Source: Maridesulfovibrio frigidus DSM 17176 (GTDB lineage: Bacteria > Desulfobacterota > Desulfovibrionia > Desulfovibrionales > Desulfovibrionaceae). From it: a stretch of DNA of 64,000 nt. The notes under the pieces were generated by a model, which made no database searches, had not been told where the DNA came from, and saw only the letters and a list, made by a program, of their open reading frames with translations. The position numbers and the translations under genes were made by a program. The first letter of the stretch is position 1. Each line of letters starts with the position of its first letter. The DNA is taken from assembly GCF_000711735.1 (NCBI RefSeq), contig NZ_JONL01000003.1, positions 310,001 through 374,000 on the forward strand, read 5' to 3'. Positions 18,214-26,741 of this stretch are shown piece after piece.

Positions 18214-19503
18214 GTGAATTATCCAACTATCTCAGGGTTTAATAAGATTGAACACGGTTCAGATATCATTATATATGGAACAGGGTTAGGCGCGAAGAGT
18301 TTGTTTTTAGAAATAAAAAAACGTCGTAAAGATCTGCATGTGAAGGCTTTTGTTGATAGCTATAAAGATTCGGGAGAACTTTTTTCTATACCTATTATAA
18401 ATGTTTTAGAAATTAAAAGTTTTGCTAAATGTGAGGTTATTATTGCCTCAATGTATTATGATGATATTGGAAAATCTTTAATAAAAAATGGGAGAGAGGT
18501 TTTTTATGTTTATAGGGAAACTTCTAGGTGGAATGAATTGTATGATTCTTTTTGTTCGATTAATCTCAAAAAGCTTTGCATCGTAGATAAGCTACCTATA
18601 TCTAAATCCATATATTATGTTTTTAATCTTGGGATAGACGTAGAAAAAGATGTAGTTTTTAATGAACTAGATATAAATGGACTTTCTGAAGGATCATTCT
18701 CGTATACTAATGCTGACGATGGTATGAATTATGAGGCATTTAGGGAGTACAATAAAGATGAATTTACAGAGATATGTATAGTTGATTTTGGGGGCGAAGC
18801 TGATTATTTGGCTGATTTAGCAAGGCATATCATTTCAGAATATAATGAAAATGTGTTAATATATAAGATTCCAGCCAGATTAAAGCTTTGTTTTATAGAA
18901 GAAAGTAAGAAGTTGTTGTATATAAAAATGCCAAAGACTGGCGGAACTAGCACTGCAAATATCTTTGATCAAATTTCTAATCGGGTCGAGAAAGAACTGC
19001 CGAATCGCGTGTATAAGGATGTTGCTAATTGTGTTGACGCTTCAAGTCCCTTTTTTGATGAGTATAAGAAATTTACTGTCGTTAGAAATCCTTATTTAAG
19101 GTTAGCTTCTTTATATGCTCATTTAATACGTTCGGAGGAAAGCTTTCATGTGGCTCATGTTTTTAGGAAAAAACTTAAGTCATTTGATTTTGCCACTTTT
19201 TGTAAGTTCGTTGCAACTTGTCCTGACGAGTTTTCAGAAATTCACTTTAAGTCGCAAACAAGCTATTTGAGTACTTCAGAAGGCTTAATAAAAGATCTTT
19301 ATTTGGTACGCTTGGAGAATTATGAGAATGAAATGAAAGTTCTCTTTGCTGACGTTGGCGAAGAAATCGATGTTCCACATAAGAATAGGTCTAGACCTAA
19401 AAAAGGTAATTATCTTAGTGATTATTACACTCCTGAACTTATAAAAATTGTGAATGAGCGTTATGAAGAAGATTTTATTAATTTCGGGTATGAATTTTTG
19501 TAG
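18214..19503 (+). CDS. Two-domain protein: Rossmann-like N-terminus plus sulfotransferase-like domain (copy 2, intact)
   Basis: 429 aa from the GTG at 18214, which aligns with the copy 1 start and sits 5 bases after AAGGAG (an in-frame GTG at 18208 lies inside that site). The N-terminal 100 residues contain IIIYGTGLGAKSLFLEIKKR, VKAFVDS and CEVIIASMYYDDI, resembling the nucleotide-binding domain found in PglD-like and FkbM-associated proteins. The second half, from about residue 225, has MPKTGGTSTANIF (5'-phosphosulfate loop) and FTVVRNPYLRLASLYA (3'-phosphate site) of the Sulfotransfer_2 group. It may sulfate a surface glycan or protein. A DUF115/Maf-like gene next door supports a role in surface modification (inference). 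Confidence 0.75.
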   Translation: MNYPTISGFNKIEHGSDIIIYGTGLGAKSLFLEIKKRRKDLHVKAFVDSYKDSGELFSIPIINVLEIKSFAKCEVIIASMYYDDIGKSLIKNGREVFYVYRETSRWNELYDSFCSINLKKLCIVDKLPISKSIYYVFNLGIDVEKDVVFNELDINGLSEGSFSYTNADDGMNYEAFREYNKDEFTEICIVDFGGEADYLADLARHIISEYNENVLIYKIPARLKLCFIEESKKLLYIKMPKTGGTSTANIFDQISNRVEKELPNRVYKDVANCVDASSPFFDEYKKFTVVRNPYLRLASLYAHLIRSEESFHVAHVFRKKLKSFDFATFCKFVATCPDEFSEIHFKSQTSYLSTSEGLIKDLYLVRLENYENEMKVLFADVGEEIDVPHKNRSRPKKGNYLSDYYTPELIKIVNERYEEDFINFGYEFL

Positions 19504-19520
19504 AATAATCCTTCAAGTGA

Positions 19521-19558
19521 AAGAACTCTGACACGGGCAGGTGTGTCAGAGTTCTTTT
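19521..19558 (+). terminator. Terminator after the sulfotransferase-like gene
   Basis: Fourteen-base arms AAGAACTCTGACAC and GTGTCAGAGTTCTT with an eight-base loop, followed by TTCATTAT; the T-run is four to five bases counting the arm. Confidence 0.75.
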
Positions 19559-19596
19559 CATTATGATGGATCTAGGAAGTATGGAGCTTATTCATT

Positions 19597-19627
19597 GCCG
19601 TCTGACTTTCAGGCGGCGATTTTTTTG
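19597..19627 (+). terminator. Second rightward hairpin overlapping the end of the DUF115 gene
   Basis: GCCGTCTGA pairs with TCAGGCGGC (one G-T wobble) across a three-base loop and is followed by GATTTTTTTG. It overlaps the last codons of the leftward gene that ends at 19609. The tight loop makes it less certain. Confidence 0.4.
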
Positions 19628-21372
19628 TTTTCTAAACTGAGACAGCGGTCCATGTATCTAACCTTTTTGATTGTCTTTTTAGCAATCCGCTTAAAGTGAG
19701 GTAGATCTTTTGGCTCATAGTGCGTCTTTGCTCTTGCAAGGCCTGCCATGTCCAGAATCTCATTGTAGAGATAAGGAAGATAGAGCGGGTCTTGGCGCAG
19801 GAAGAAATAAACATCATAAAATGTTTTATGTATTTCAGCCTGATTCTTTGAGAGTTTACGGAAAAGTTTTTCCAGCTTTTTGGTTGCATTCCTAATTGAT
19901 ACATTCCATTTTTGACACCTTGAATCAAATACTGGCGCTGGCCTCGGAGTGCGGGCCATATTCAGCGCTGTCAAAAAATAATCCATGGATCCTGGCGCTG
20001 AGGATAGAATCCCCTTCATGTTGACTTTTTGCATGTCTACATTTCGAGTTCCGTTTATTAAAGCTCCGCCGCCGTATAAATTATAGACAGGAGTCTTAAT
20101 TTGTTTGAGGTCATCTTCCATTTCGCGTTTGGAGGTCATGTACTGAATTGAAGAAGTCAAATCTTCTCCATCTTCATTCTTGAGATGAACCAATGCACTT
20201 TCGGGGAATGTCGCTCCTGCGTTTTGATGGCCTAAGGCATGAGAAATTTTACCTTTCCATGCGAAATCTTGCCCTACAAGCAGGATATGGTTGAATCCGC
20301 ACCAGTCGAGGAATCTATTCAAAGTATTACTGACATTACTTCCTGCATCAAACACGTATTCATGTTGGTTTAAGGCGAATGTTCCGAGGCCTCCAAGTGT
20401 CCACATTGGGATAGTGGGGCCGGGGTATGCTTCCAGCACTTTGTGATCTAGTTTTGTGGAATAAATCAGCGGAATATCTTTGGCCCATTCACTGTCCAAC
20501 TGATCGTATACCCGGAGCATAGAATCATTGTAATCGAGCCCAATGCAAAAGTGTGGCTTAATGCCTGTTTTTTGAACCGCAGGTAAAGTTTGTAGAGCTG
20601 TTACATATATTGCGTTGCCCGGATTTTCAGCTAATTCTGGTCCGAATTCCGCAAGGGATGGTCCAGCGCCAAGAATTACAGCACCTAACCCAGCTCCCGC
20701 ATTTTTGAGAGTGGAAATAGTTCCATCTGAAACGGATCTGGAATAGTTTTCCAGCTCATTTCCAACCATTACATCCTGCTTCAGGCGTAAAGTTGTCATT
20801 TCAACAGTGAAAGATTCCATTTTATTTCTGACAGTTGCAGACCATTTGGCATATTCAGGTCCAAGTTGCTGACTTGGCATATCAAGGCGCAAATAAATTT
20901 TGCCGTATACGAATTGAAGGTCTAGGTCTTTAATGATATTCATCAGACTGCCTTCATCGACGGGGCAAAAATGGAGTTTACCGCTTTTCATGAATGGGCG
21001 GTAGTCGGTTTGGCCCAGACAGGCTAGCAACATTACCGGGTTTGGTTCTGAAACAATAACTTTATGTGAGTCTGGTGTTTTCATCAGAACACTGTTGAGG
21101 CCATAACCCAGATTGCAACCAATAATGAAAGTTGCGCTTGTATCTGCTCTATCGGGAATTTTCCATTCGTTGTATATGAAGTTCGGCATCATTGCTTCGA
21201 ACATGCCTTTTCCGTTTTCCATTTTCCAGTCGAGGACGTCCCATCTGTTTTTAAATAAACACTGGGTCAGTTTTTCTTCGTCAATATCCTGACTGCTTAG
21301 CCAAGCGTAAAGAGGCGGGTTGTATGTTTCCAGCGCTTCGATGTTTTCTTTCAGGAATGGGTAAGCTGACAT
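19609..21372 (-). CDS. DUF115/MptE-like protein (Maf flagellin glycosylation type)
   Basis: 587 aa, soluble. The central domain begins AVILGAGPSLAEFGPELA, with PHFCIGLDYND and later VLLVGQDFAW-like NHILLVGQDFAWKGKISHA, matching the DUF115 family that includes Maf motility accessory factors and MptE-like pyrophosphokinase folds. Maf proteins transfer nonulosonic acids to flagellin. The N-terminal 200 residues look like the extra domain seen in Maf relatives. ATG with AAGGACGG upstream. It converges on the sulfotransferase pair, so this stretch may be a surface-modification locus; flagellin itself is not in the window. Confidence 0.65.
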   Translation of the reverse strand: MSAYPFLKENIEALETYNPPLYAWLSSQDIDEEKLTQCLFKNRWDVLDWKMENGKGMFEAMMPNFIYNEWKIPDRADTSATFIIGCNLGYGLNSVLMKTPDSHKVIVSEPNPVMLLACLGQTDYRPFMKSGKLHFCPVDEGSLMNIIKDLDLQFVYGKIYLRLDMPSQQLGPEYAKWSATVRNKMESFTVEMTTLRLKQDVMVGNELENYSRSVSDGTISTLKNAGAGLGAVILGAGPSLAEFGPELAENPGNAIYVTALQTLPAVQKTGIKPHFCIGLDYNDSMLRVYDQLDSEWAKDIPLIYSTKLDHKVLEAYPGPTIPMWTLGGLGTFALNQHEYVFDAGSNVSNTLNRFLDWCGFNHILLVGQDFAWKGKISHALGHQNAGATFPESALVHLKNEDGEDLTSSIQYMTSKREMEDDLKQIKTPVYNLYGGGALINGTRNVDMQKVNMKGILSSAPGSMDYFLTALNMARTPRPAPVFDSRCQKWNVSIRNATKKLEKLFRKLSKNQAEIHKTFYDVYFFLRQDPLYLPYLYNEILDMAGLARAKTHYEPKDLPHFKRIAKKTIKKVRYMDRCLSLENKKIAA

Positions 21373-21567
21373 TGATTCCGTCCTTGGCAGTCGGTTGAAA
21401 TAATTTTCTGTTATCTATATTGATTGGTCGTCAGATGATTGTTTCTACCTGCTCTGACGAGGTTCTGCTTTTTAACTGCAAAAAGGCTGCCAGAAGAAAG
21501 ATTTCATGAGAATTTTATAAACATTACTGAACTAATTTTAAATATATACCTGAAAGGATTGGATAAA

Positions 21568-23862
21568 ATGTTTGCAAAAGATATACTCGAATTGGTTGGC
21601 GGAACACCTTTAGTTGAGATGCGCCATTTGAATCCAAGTGAAAAGGTCAAGATTCTGGCTAAGCTTGAAGCAATGAATCCTGGCGGCTCAATTAAAGATA
21701 GAGTCGCGCGGGCTATGATTAAGCGGGCAGAAGAGTCCGGCGAGCTTACACCTGATAAAATAATTATCGAAGCCACATCGGGTAATACCGGAATCGGGCT
21801 GGCTATGGCTTGCGCTGTTAAAGGTTATAAGCTGATGCTAATTATGCCCGAGACTGCGTCCGAAGAGCGTAAGATGATTATGCGTGCTTACGGTGCGGAC
21901 ATTTTGCTGACACCGGGCCACCTTGCAACTGACGGGGCCATTGAACAGGCGTATCGTTTTTGTCGTGAGGAACCTGAAAAATATCTTTTGACTGATCAGT
22001 ATAACAACACAGCTTCTGTTGCCGCCCATTATAATGGTACAGCTCAGGAAATTTGGGATCAGACTGATGGTAAGGTGACACATGTTGTAGCCTGTCTCGG
22101 GACTACCGGGACAATAATGGGGCTGACTCAGCGCCTTAAAGAGTTGAATAAAGATATTCAAGTTATAGCGGTGGAACCACGGCCCGGTCATAAAATTCAG
22201 GGCCTTAAAAATATGCAGGAATCATATCCTCCGGGCATATACGATAAGCAGAAGCTTGACCGAATTATAAATGTTGAAGATGTCGATGCCTTTGAATGTT
22301 GTCGCCGTCTAGCAAAAGAAGAGGGCGTTTTTGTAGGTATGAGTTCCGGTGCTGCCATGTCCGGAGCTGCTGCCATTGCCAATGAACTTGAAGATGGGCT
22401 GGTTGTAACTATTTTCCCTGATGGTGGTGAGCGTTATCTTTCGACTCCTCTTTTTCGCCCGCAGGTCTTTAAAGGGCCTAAGATTTTTGACCAGTCTACA
22501 GGTGAAGATAAAATTTTATCCGGCACTGATGCGGAAACAGGAATGTTTACCATGGGCCCGTCCTTCGATAACCCATACGACCCTGAACCGTTTCGCCGTA
22601 TTGTAATGCTCGATGTTCTTGCGCGTCATCTTGAGCGTGAAGGAAGTAAAGTTTCTGCTCTCGTTGGACTTGCAGATCTTGAAGATCAAACCCTTGCAGT
22701 TTCGCGCGACAGGGGCGTAAGCCGTGAAAGCTTTGCTAAAGAAGTTACCATAGCCATGGAAAAAGCAGCCGGTATTTTAGGGGTGCGCGATACAATCCGC
22801 TTCAGCAGGGCTTCCACATGTGTGGATAGAACCATTGAGATTTGCCGCACGATGCTGGCTCATGGTTTAGCTTACGAAAAACTACGGTCCGTATATTTTG
22901 ATGTGTCCCGCGACAAGGGATACGGGCATATGACAAATATGGATATCGATATGGTCAGCCTAGGCAAGACCGTAGACATGGACGATTACGTTAAAGAAAA
23001 TCCGCGCGATTTCACACTACTTAAACGCGCAACTCTACAAGATCTAAAATTAGGCGATGTGCTAGAAACCGAGTGGGGAAATGTTCGCCCAAGTTGGTTC
23101 TTACAACAGGCCGTAACAGCTCTAGAAGGGTTACCGGGCGTGAGCTTGCTTTTAGCCGGAGAGATTCACAGATTCCCACATTTAGAGAATCTACGCGCAA
23201 TCTGGGCTGGGGCCGGAGTGTCACCTCAGGTATGGATGGTCGCGCAGCCCGTGCTACCCGGTGGGCCTGTCTTACCGTGTATAGATGAGTTAATCGAGCA
23301 GGCGGGTCAGCCAATGGCTGTACGCATGTGGATGCTTTCATCATCGTACAAGAAGCCGTTAGTATATAGTGAGCAGGCCATCTCCATGTGGGTGAAGAAT
23401 CAGCAGAAATTGCAAGATCTCGCCGCTGGACTCAGCATGTTAGCCAATGGTTCCGGCGACATTTCAGAAGATATAGACCAAGAAGTGTTCACGCTTAAAA
23501 GTGGTCTGTCACAGGCGCTTGATGATAACCTGAAATTGCACAGATTCTGGCCTATACTTTTCGGATTCTCAAAGGCCATTAATTCATTATTAGGGTCTGC
23601 AAAAATCTGCGGGTCCGAAGCTCAGTTCTGTTTGGAGCAGTTGCTTGAAGTCGATGATATTTTAGGAATATTAGATCATGACAATATGCCCGTACCATTC
23701 GCAACATTGCCAGAAGAAGTTAAGATAATCTTAGAAGACAGAGAGCTTGCACGAAGGAAGAAGGATTTTGCCACAGCGGACGCATTACGCGATGCGCTGA
23801 TAGAGGCAGGATTTAACGTGGAAGACAGCTCAGACGGGGCACGGGTGTTTAAGGTTAGGTAG
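21568..23862 (+). CDS. cysK: Cysteine synthase fused to a catalytically dead cysteinyl-tRNA synthetase-like domain
   Basis: 764 aa. Residues 1-310 are a complete O-acetylserine sulfhydrylase: PLP Lys43 in GGSIKDRVARAM, TSGNTG (70-75), GTTGTIMG and FPDGGERYLS. From about 325 to the end the chain follows class I CysRS in order, including the anticodon-side C-terminus ARRKKDFATADALRDALIEA. The synthetase sites are gone: the first zinc Cys is Met329, HIGH is DPEP (338-341), the WHIEC zinc segment is WFLQQ, HHEN is HLEN, and KMSKS is absent. CysK therefore looks active while the CysRS part cannot charge tRNA; it may bind tRNA, cysteine or a partner. The start is the ATG after GAAAGGA. A strong terminator follows, so this is a single-gene unit. 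Confidence 0.9.
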   Translation: MFAKDILELVGGTPLVEMRHLNPSEKVKILAKLEAMNPGGSIKDRVARAMIKRAEESGELTPDKIIIEATSGNTGIGLAMACAVKGYKLMLIMPETASEERKMIMRAYGADILLTPGHLATDGAIEQAYRFCREEPEKYLLTDQYNNTASVAAHYNGTAQEIWDQTDGKVTHVVACLGTTGTIMGLTQRLKELNKDIQVIAVEPRPGHKIQGLKNMQESYPPGIYDKQKLDRIINVEDVDAFECCRRLAKEEGVFVGMSSGAAMSGAAAIANELEDGLVVTIFPDGGERYLSTPLFRPQVFKGPKIFDQSTGEDKILSGTDAETGMFTMGPSFDNPYDPEPFRRIVMLDVLARHLEREGSKVSALVGLADLEDQTLAVSRDRGVSRESFAKEVTIAMEKAAGILGVRDTIRFSRASTCVDRTIEICRTMLAHGLAYEKLRSVYFDVSRDKGYGHMTNMDIDMVSLGKTVDMDDYVKENPRDFTLLKRATLQDLKLGDVLETEWGNVRPSWFLQQAVTALEGLPGVSLLLAGEIHRFPHLENLRAIWAGAGVSPQVWMVAQPVLPGGPVLPCIDELIEQAGQPMAVRMWMLSSSYKKPLVYSEQAISMWVKNQQKLQDLAAGLSMLANGSGDISEDIDQEVFTLKSGLSQALDDNLKLHRFWPILFGFSKAINSLLGSAKICGSEAQFCLEQLLEVDDILGILDHDNMPVPFATLPEEVKIILEDRELARRKKDFATADALRDALIEAGFNVEDSSDGARVFKVR

Positions 23863-23869
23863 TTTAGGA

Positions 23870-23938
23870 TGGGGATGCCTCCGGCGGCTTGAACCCTTTT
23901 GGGAAAAGGGTTTAAGGATCCCAAAACTTTTTAGTTGG
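23870..23938. repeat. GC-rich intergenic hairpin element of Desulfovibrio style
   Basis: GATGCCTCCGGCGGCTTGA is followed by a nine-base stem AACCCTTTT/AAAAGGGTT with loop GGG and then GGATCCCAAAACTTTTT. Elements with this order (GCCTCCGGCGGC, a short hairpin, a CAAAACTTTTT tail) are frequent between genes of Desulfovibrio genomes as I remember them. A degenerate member in reverse order lies at 38676-38735. It may act as an extra terminator or an mRNA end. Confidence 0.5.
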
Positions 23939-23966
23939 GGTGTTGTTTGTTTTTTGGTTGTTTATT

Positions 23967-24001
23967 ATCCCCTGAGACTTATTGTCTTGGGGGATTTTTT
24001 T
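23967..24001 (+). terminator. Strong terminator after the cysK fusion gene
   Basis: Twelve-base arms ATCCCCTGAGAC and GTCTTGGGGGAT pair throughout with two G-T wobbles, loop TTATT, followed by seven T. Confidence 0.9.
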
Positions 24002-24012
24002 GTGCCTAAATA

Positions 24013-24084
24013 GTTGCAAAAACCGTTGCAAAAGCATTTGCAAAAAGTGTTGCATAGTTTGTTGCAAAAACATTTGCATGAATT
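24013..24084. repeat. Array of six 12-bp direct repeats (GTTGCAAAAANN)
   Basis: Six units with an exact 12-base period: GTTGCAAAAACC, GTTGCAAAAGCA, TTTGCAAAAAGT, GTTGCATAGTTT, GTTGCAAAAACA and TTTGCATGAATT. Each keeps a TTGCA core that is half of the palindrome TTGCAA. More such cores follow at about 24142-24182, including the inverted repeat TGCGCAT-TTTG-ATGCGCA. The frame that would read VAKx repeats is closed by stops, so this is not coding. The array lies between the cysK terminator and the STAND NTPase gene and looks like a multi-site binding region. Confidence 0.8.
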
Positions 24085-24255
24085 TTTTGGTTTTGGCTAA
24101 TTGTTCTTATTAAACAGGTTGTTACGTTTTCAAAATGGCGTGCAAAATTGTGCGCATTTTGATGCGCAAATTGTGTTGCAAATACAAGGTCATTAAATAG
24201 TAGAAGGCTTAGGAACCGTCTTGACAGTTCCTAATTATTTTATCACAAATATATT

Positions 24256-26724
24256 ATGAATAACGAGCCTGAAACACCCTCCGCTGATATTGAATTATCA
24301 TTAGAATCTATTTCTAATTCCGAAGACCTTATTAAGTGGTTATCGGATGTCGATTCCTCCAAAATTATTTCTGATTGGCTTGTCGGAGAGGGCTTTTCGA
24401 AATGGAAAGTCAGCCTTGCCTTGAAGCTTCTTACGCCTTTGGTTGTTTCAGGTAGAAAACATGCTGTTAAGTTAATGAAAGACGCGACGAAGAAAAGGTT
24501 GCTTAAGCATGTCAGCCATTATGAGTGGATTCGGGGCATAGTTGAAAAATTAAAAATATTTAATGCGAAGAACTCACAGCAGACCCAAGCTGAAAGTGAA
24601 TTGAAAGAAATTTTAAGCGGCAAAATAGCCCGTTCTGCCGGAGATATTGAGCATAGAAACTTGCTGTCTTTGGAGCTGCAAGCCGATCTTAAACAGTTTG
24701 GTATGCTTGATGAAATTAAGGATGGTCTTGGAAGCATAATAGAACTTCTAAATCCTCAGCCAGAGTTCAAATATACATATTCAGAAAATACTGAACGCCA
24801 TAAGTTTATCTACCGATCACAGTACATTCCTTTCGTAGGCAGAGAAGCTGAATTGAAATTTCTTAATGAGTTTCTCTACAATGATGAGCTGTTCCGTTGG
24901 CAGTCTGTTCTAGGTCCCGGGGGAGTGGGTAAAAGCAGGCTGGGGCTTGAGTTTTGCTTGAGAAATGGCGGGGCGTATCGTGCGGGCATTCTGGAAGATA
25001 TTAATTTTAAGTTTGAAAATTGGAAGCCGAACCAGCCGACACTTATAGTTATTGATTATGCATCAAAAGATCAGGAACGGTTAATTCGGGTTCTTGAAAT
25101 TTTGAGTAATCGTGCGCCGAGATTTGATTACAACGTGCGGGTTTTATTGCTAGATAGAGATAATTCTACCCACAAGTTAAACGAACTTAGAGACCATGCA
25201 GATATAAGCCGCATGATTCATTCCCCTCCTTTTCTCATTAATGAATCAGAGTCAGAAATTGCAGCAGGTATTTTTGAATTTTTCTATGAAGTTGAAGCTA
25301 AAGAGATTCCTGAATCATGGGATGATAATTTAGTAAAACTGAGAGAAATTGACCCGCTTATGCGACCGTTGTTTGCGGCATATTTTTCGGATGCTAGAGC
25401 TAAGGGCGGTTGTGGCAAAGAGTGTAGCCGTGAGTCGCTTTTGCTAGATGTTATTAAGCGGGAAGATAGAGAATTTTGGAAACCTAGTGGGGTAACGGAA
25501 GAAGATAAGGCTTTGCTGGCATTGGCAACGATTATTAATGGAGTGCCTGACTTTAAAAATGATAATTTGTTGCCTGCCTGCATTACCTCCGTCTCGGTGT
25601 TGCTCCACAATACTCCTAGATTTAAGGCTTTAAATGGTCAATTACAGCCTGACGGTGAAAGGCTTCAGTATATTCCTAGTTGGGAGCCTGATCTCGTTGG
25701 CGAACTTTTTGTTTTGGATTTTTTATCTGATAATATTCATACAGGTGCAGTAAGTAAATTCCGTAGTAAAATATTAGAATTGGCGTGGAGTTTTCAGCCT
25801 CAAAATACGGCGGCTTTCCTTGATAGGTTAGGACAGGATTATTTGGAACATTCAACATTAAGTAAAGTGATTTCTTTACCTGACAATTCGATAAAATCCG
25901 CTTCATACTTTTGGTCGTTCTTGGCAGTGAATTTGATAAGAGATTATGGCAATGCAGGAAATCTGAGCAAAGCTGAAGAGGTGTATGCTGAACTAAAATC
26001 TTTGGCTCACGCCAATTCTGAAATTTCAAAGATATCTTTGATGTTGTGTTATGCTTTATATAATTTGAGTAAGTTTTATGTCGAAGCTGACGATTTGCCT
26101 AAGGCTGAAGATATGTATGTCGAACTTAAATCATTGGTGAAGGACTTTCATGATAATTTAGATACAGCTTTAATACAGGCACAAGCTATAACAAATCTGA
26201 TGACTGCTTATGGCAAATCAAAGCATTCTGACAAAGCTAAAAAGGTGTACGGGGAACTGACTCCATTGGTATTGGCCCATGGTGGGAGCTCAAGGATGGT
26301 TCTCGAGCAAGTTAGAGCAACTGGAAACCTGCTTGGTGCTTACTGTCAAGCAGAAGAATTGGGTAAAGCTGAGAGGGTGTATGTCGAATTGAAGTCTTTG
26401 TTGGGGGATAAACCTGATAGCTCGGTGAAAGCCTTCGAACAAAGTAAAGGAGCCTTTAATTTGATTTCTGCATATGTCTGCACAGGGGAGATTAGCAAGG
26501 TCGAGGAGGTCTATGCAGAAATTAAGTCTTTGGTTCTGGACAATCCTGAAATTTCAGAAATAGCATTAATGCAGAGTTCTGCTGCATTTAATTTGACTAT
26601 ATATTACGCTAGAGTGAACGAACGAAGCAAAGCGAAACCCTTATTGCAAGATATGATTACTATTGCTAAAATGTTTTCTGATAACAATGAGATTGCTGAA
26701 TTACTTTCACCATTCCGAATCTAA
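24256..26724 (+). CDS. STAND-type P-loop NTPase with C-terminal 44-residue helical repeats
   Basis: 822 aa. A helical N-terminal part (about 1-185) leads to a P-loop ATPase: FVGREAEL, Walker A GPGGVGKS (220-227) and Walker B LIVIDYAS (263-270). After about residue 570 there are five to six repeats of about 44 residues, each with a KAEEVYAELKSL-like helix, resembling TPRs. This layout (effector or adaptor, NTPase, repeat sensor) is that of STAND proteins, many of which are signal-activated switches and some of which act in phage defence. No known effector domain was recognised in the N-terminus. The ATG lacks a clear ribosome binding site. The gene stands alone, faces the cyclase gene with 17 bp between ends, and follows the 12-bp repeat array. 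Confidence 0.7.
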   Translation: MNNEPETPSADIELSLESISNSEDLIKWLSDVDSSKIISDWLVGEGFSKWKVSLALKLLTPLVVSGRKHAVKLMKDATKKRLLKHVSHYEWIRGIVEKLKIFNAKNSQQTQAESELKEILSGKIARSAGDIEHRNLLSLELQADLKQFGMLDEIKDGLGSIIELLNPQPEFKYTYSENTERHKFIYRSQYIPFVGREAELKFLNEFLYNDELFRWQSVLGPGGVGKSRLGLEFCLRNGGAYRAGILEDINFKFENWKPNQPTLIVIDYASKDQERLIRVLEILSNRAPRFDYNVRVLLLDRDNSTHKLNELRDHADISRMIHSPPFLINESESEIAAGIFEFFYEVEAKEIPESWDDNLVKLREIDPLMRPLFAAYFSDARAKGGCGKECSRESLLLDVIKREDREFWKPSGVTEEDKALLALATIINGVPDFKNDNLLPACITSVSVLLHNTPRFKALNGQLQPDGERLQYIPSWEPDLVGELFVLDFLSDNIHTGAVSKFRSKILELAWSFQPQNTAAFLDRLGQDYLEHSTLSKVISLPDNSIKSASYFWSFLAVNLIRDYGNAGNLSKAEEVYAELKSLAHANSEISKISLMLCYALYNLSKFYVEADDLPKAEDMYVELKSLVKDFHDNLDTALIQAQAITNLMTAYGKSKHSDKAKKVYGELTPLVLAHGGSSRMVLEQVRATGNLLGAYCQAEELGKAERVYVELKSLLGDKPDSSVKAFEQSKGAFNLISAYVCTGEISKVEEVYAEIKSLVLDNPEISEIALMQSSAAFNLTIYYARVNERSKAKPLLQDMITIAKMFSDNNEIAELLSPFRI

Positions 26725-26741
26725 AGATAAAATTCCCCCTC

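Larger units (their letters stand above)
16690..19508 (+). repeat. Tandem segmental duplication of about 1.42 kb
   Basis: The segment of about 16690-18092 is repeated at about 18115-19508. The match covers the leader (TTTTTGCAATTGTATTTTGA, TGTATTA, AAGGAGTG), the whole gene and the first bases after the stop (TAGAATAA). Gene starts are 1425 bp apart. Most of the pair is moderately diverged, but 17399-17507 and 18818-18926 are identical over 109 bases, silent positions included, which suggests recent gene conversion. The region is clearly AT-richer than its flanks. Confidence 0.9.

Noticed and set aside
24013-24084. 12-bp repeats read as a CRISPR array or as a VAKx-repeat peptide
   Set aside because: Units are contiguous with no spacers, and stops close the peptide frame on both sides.
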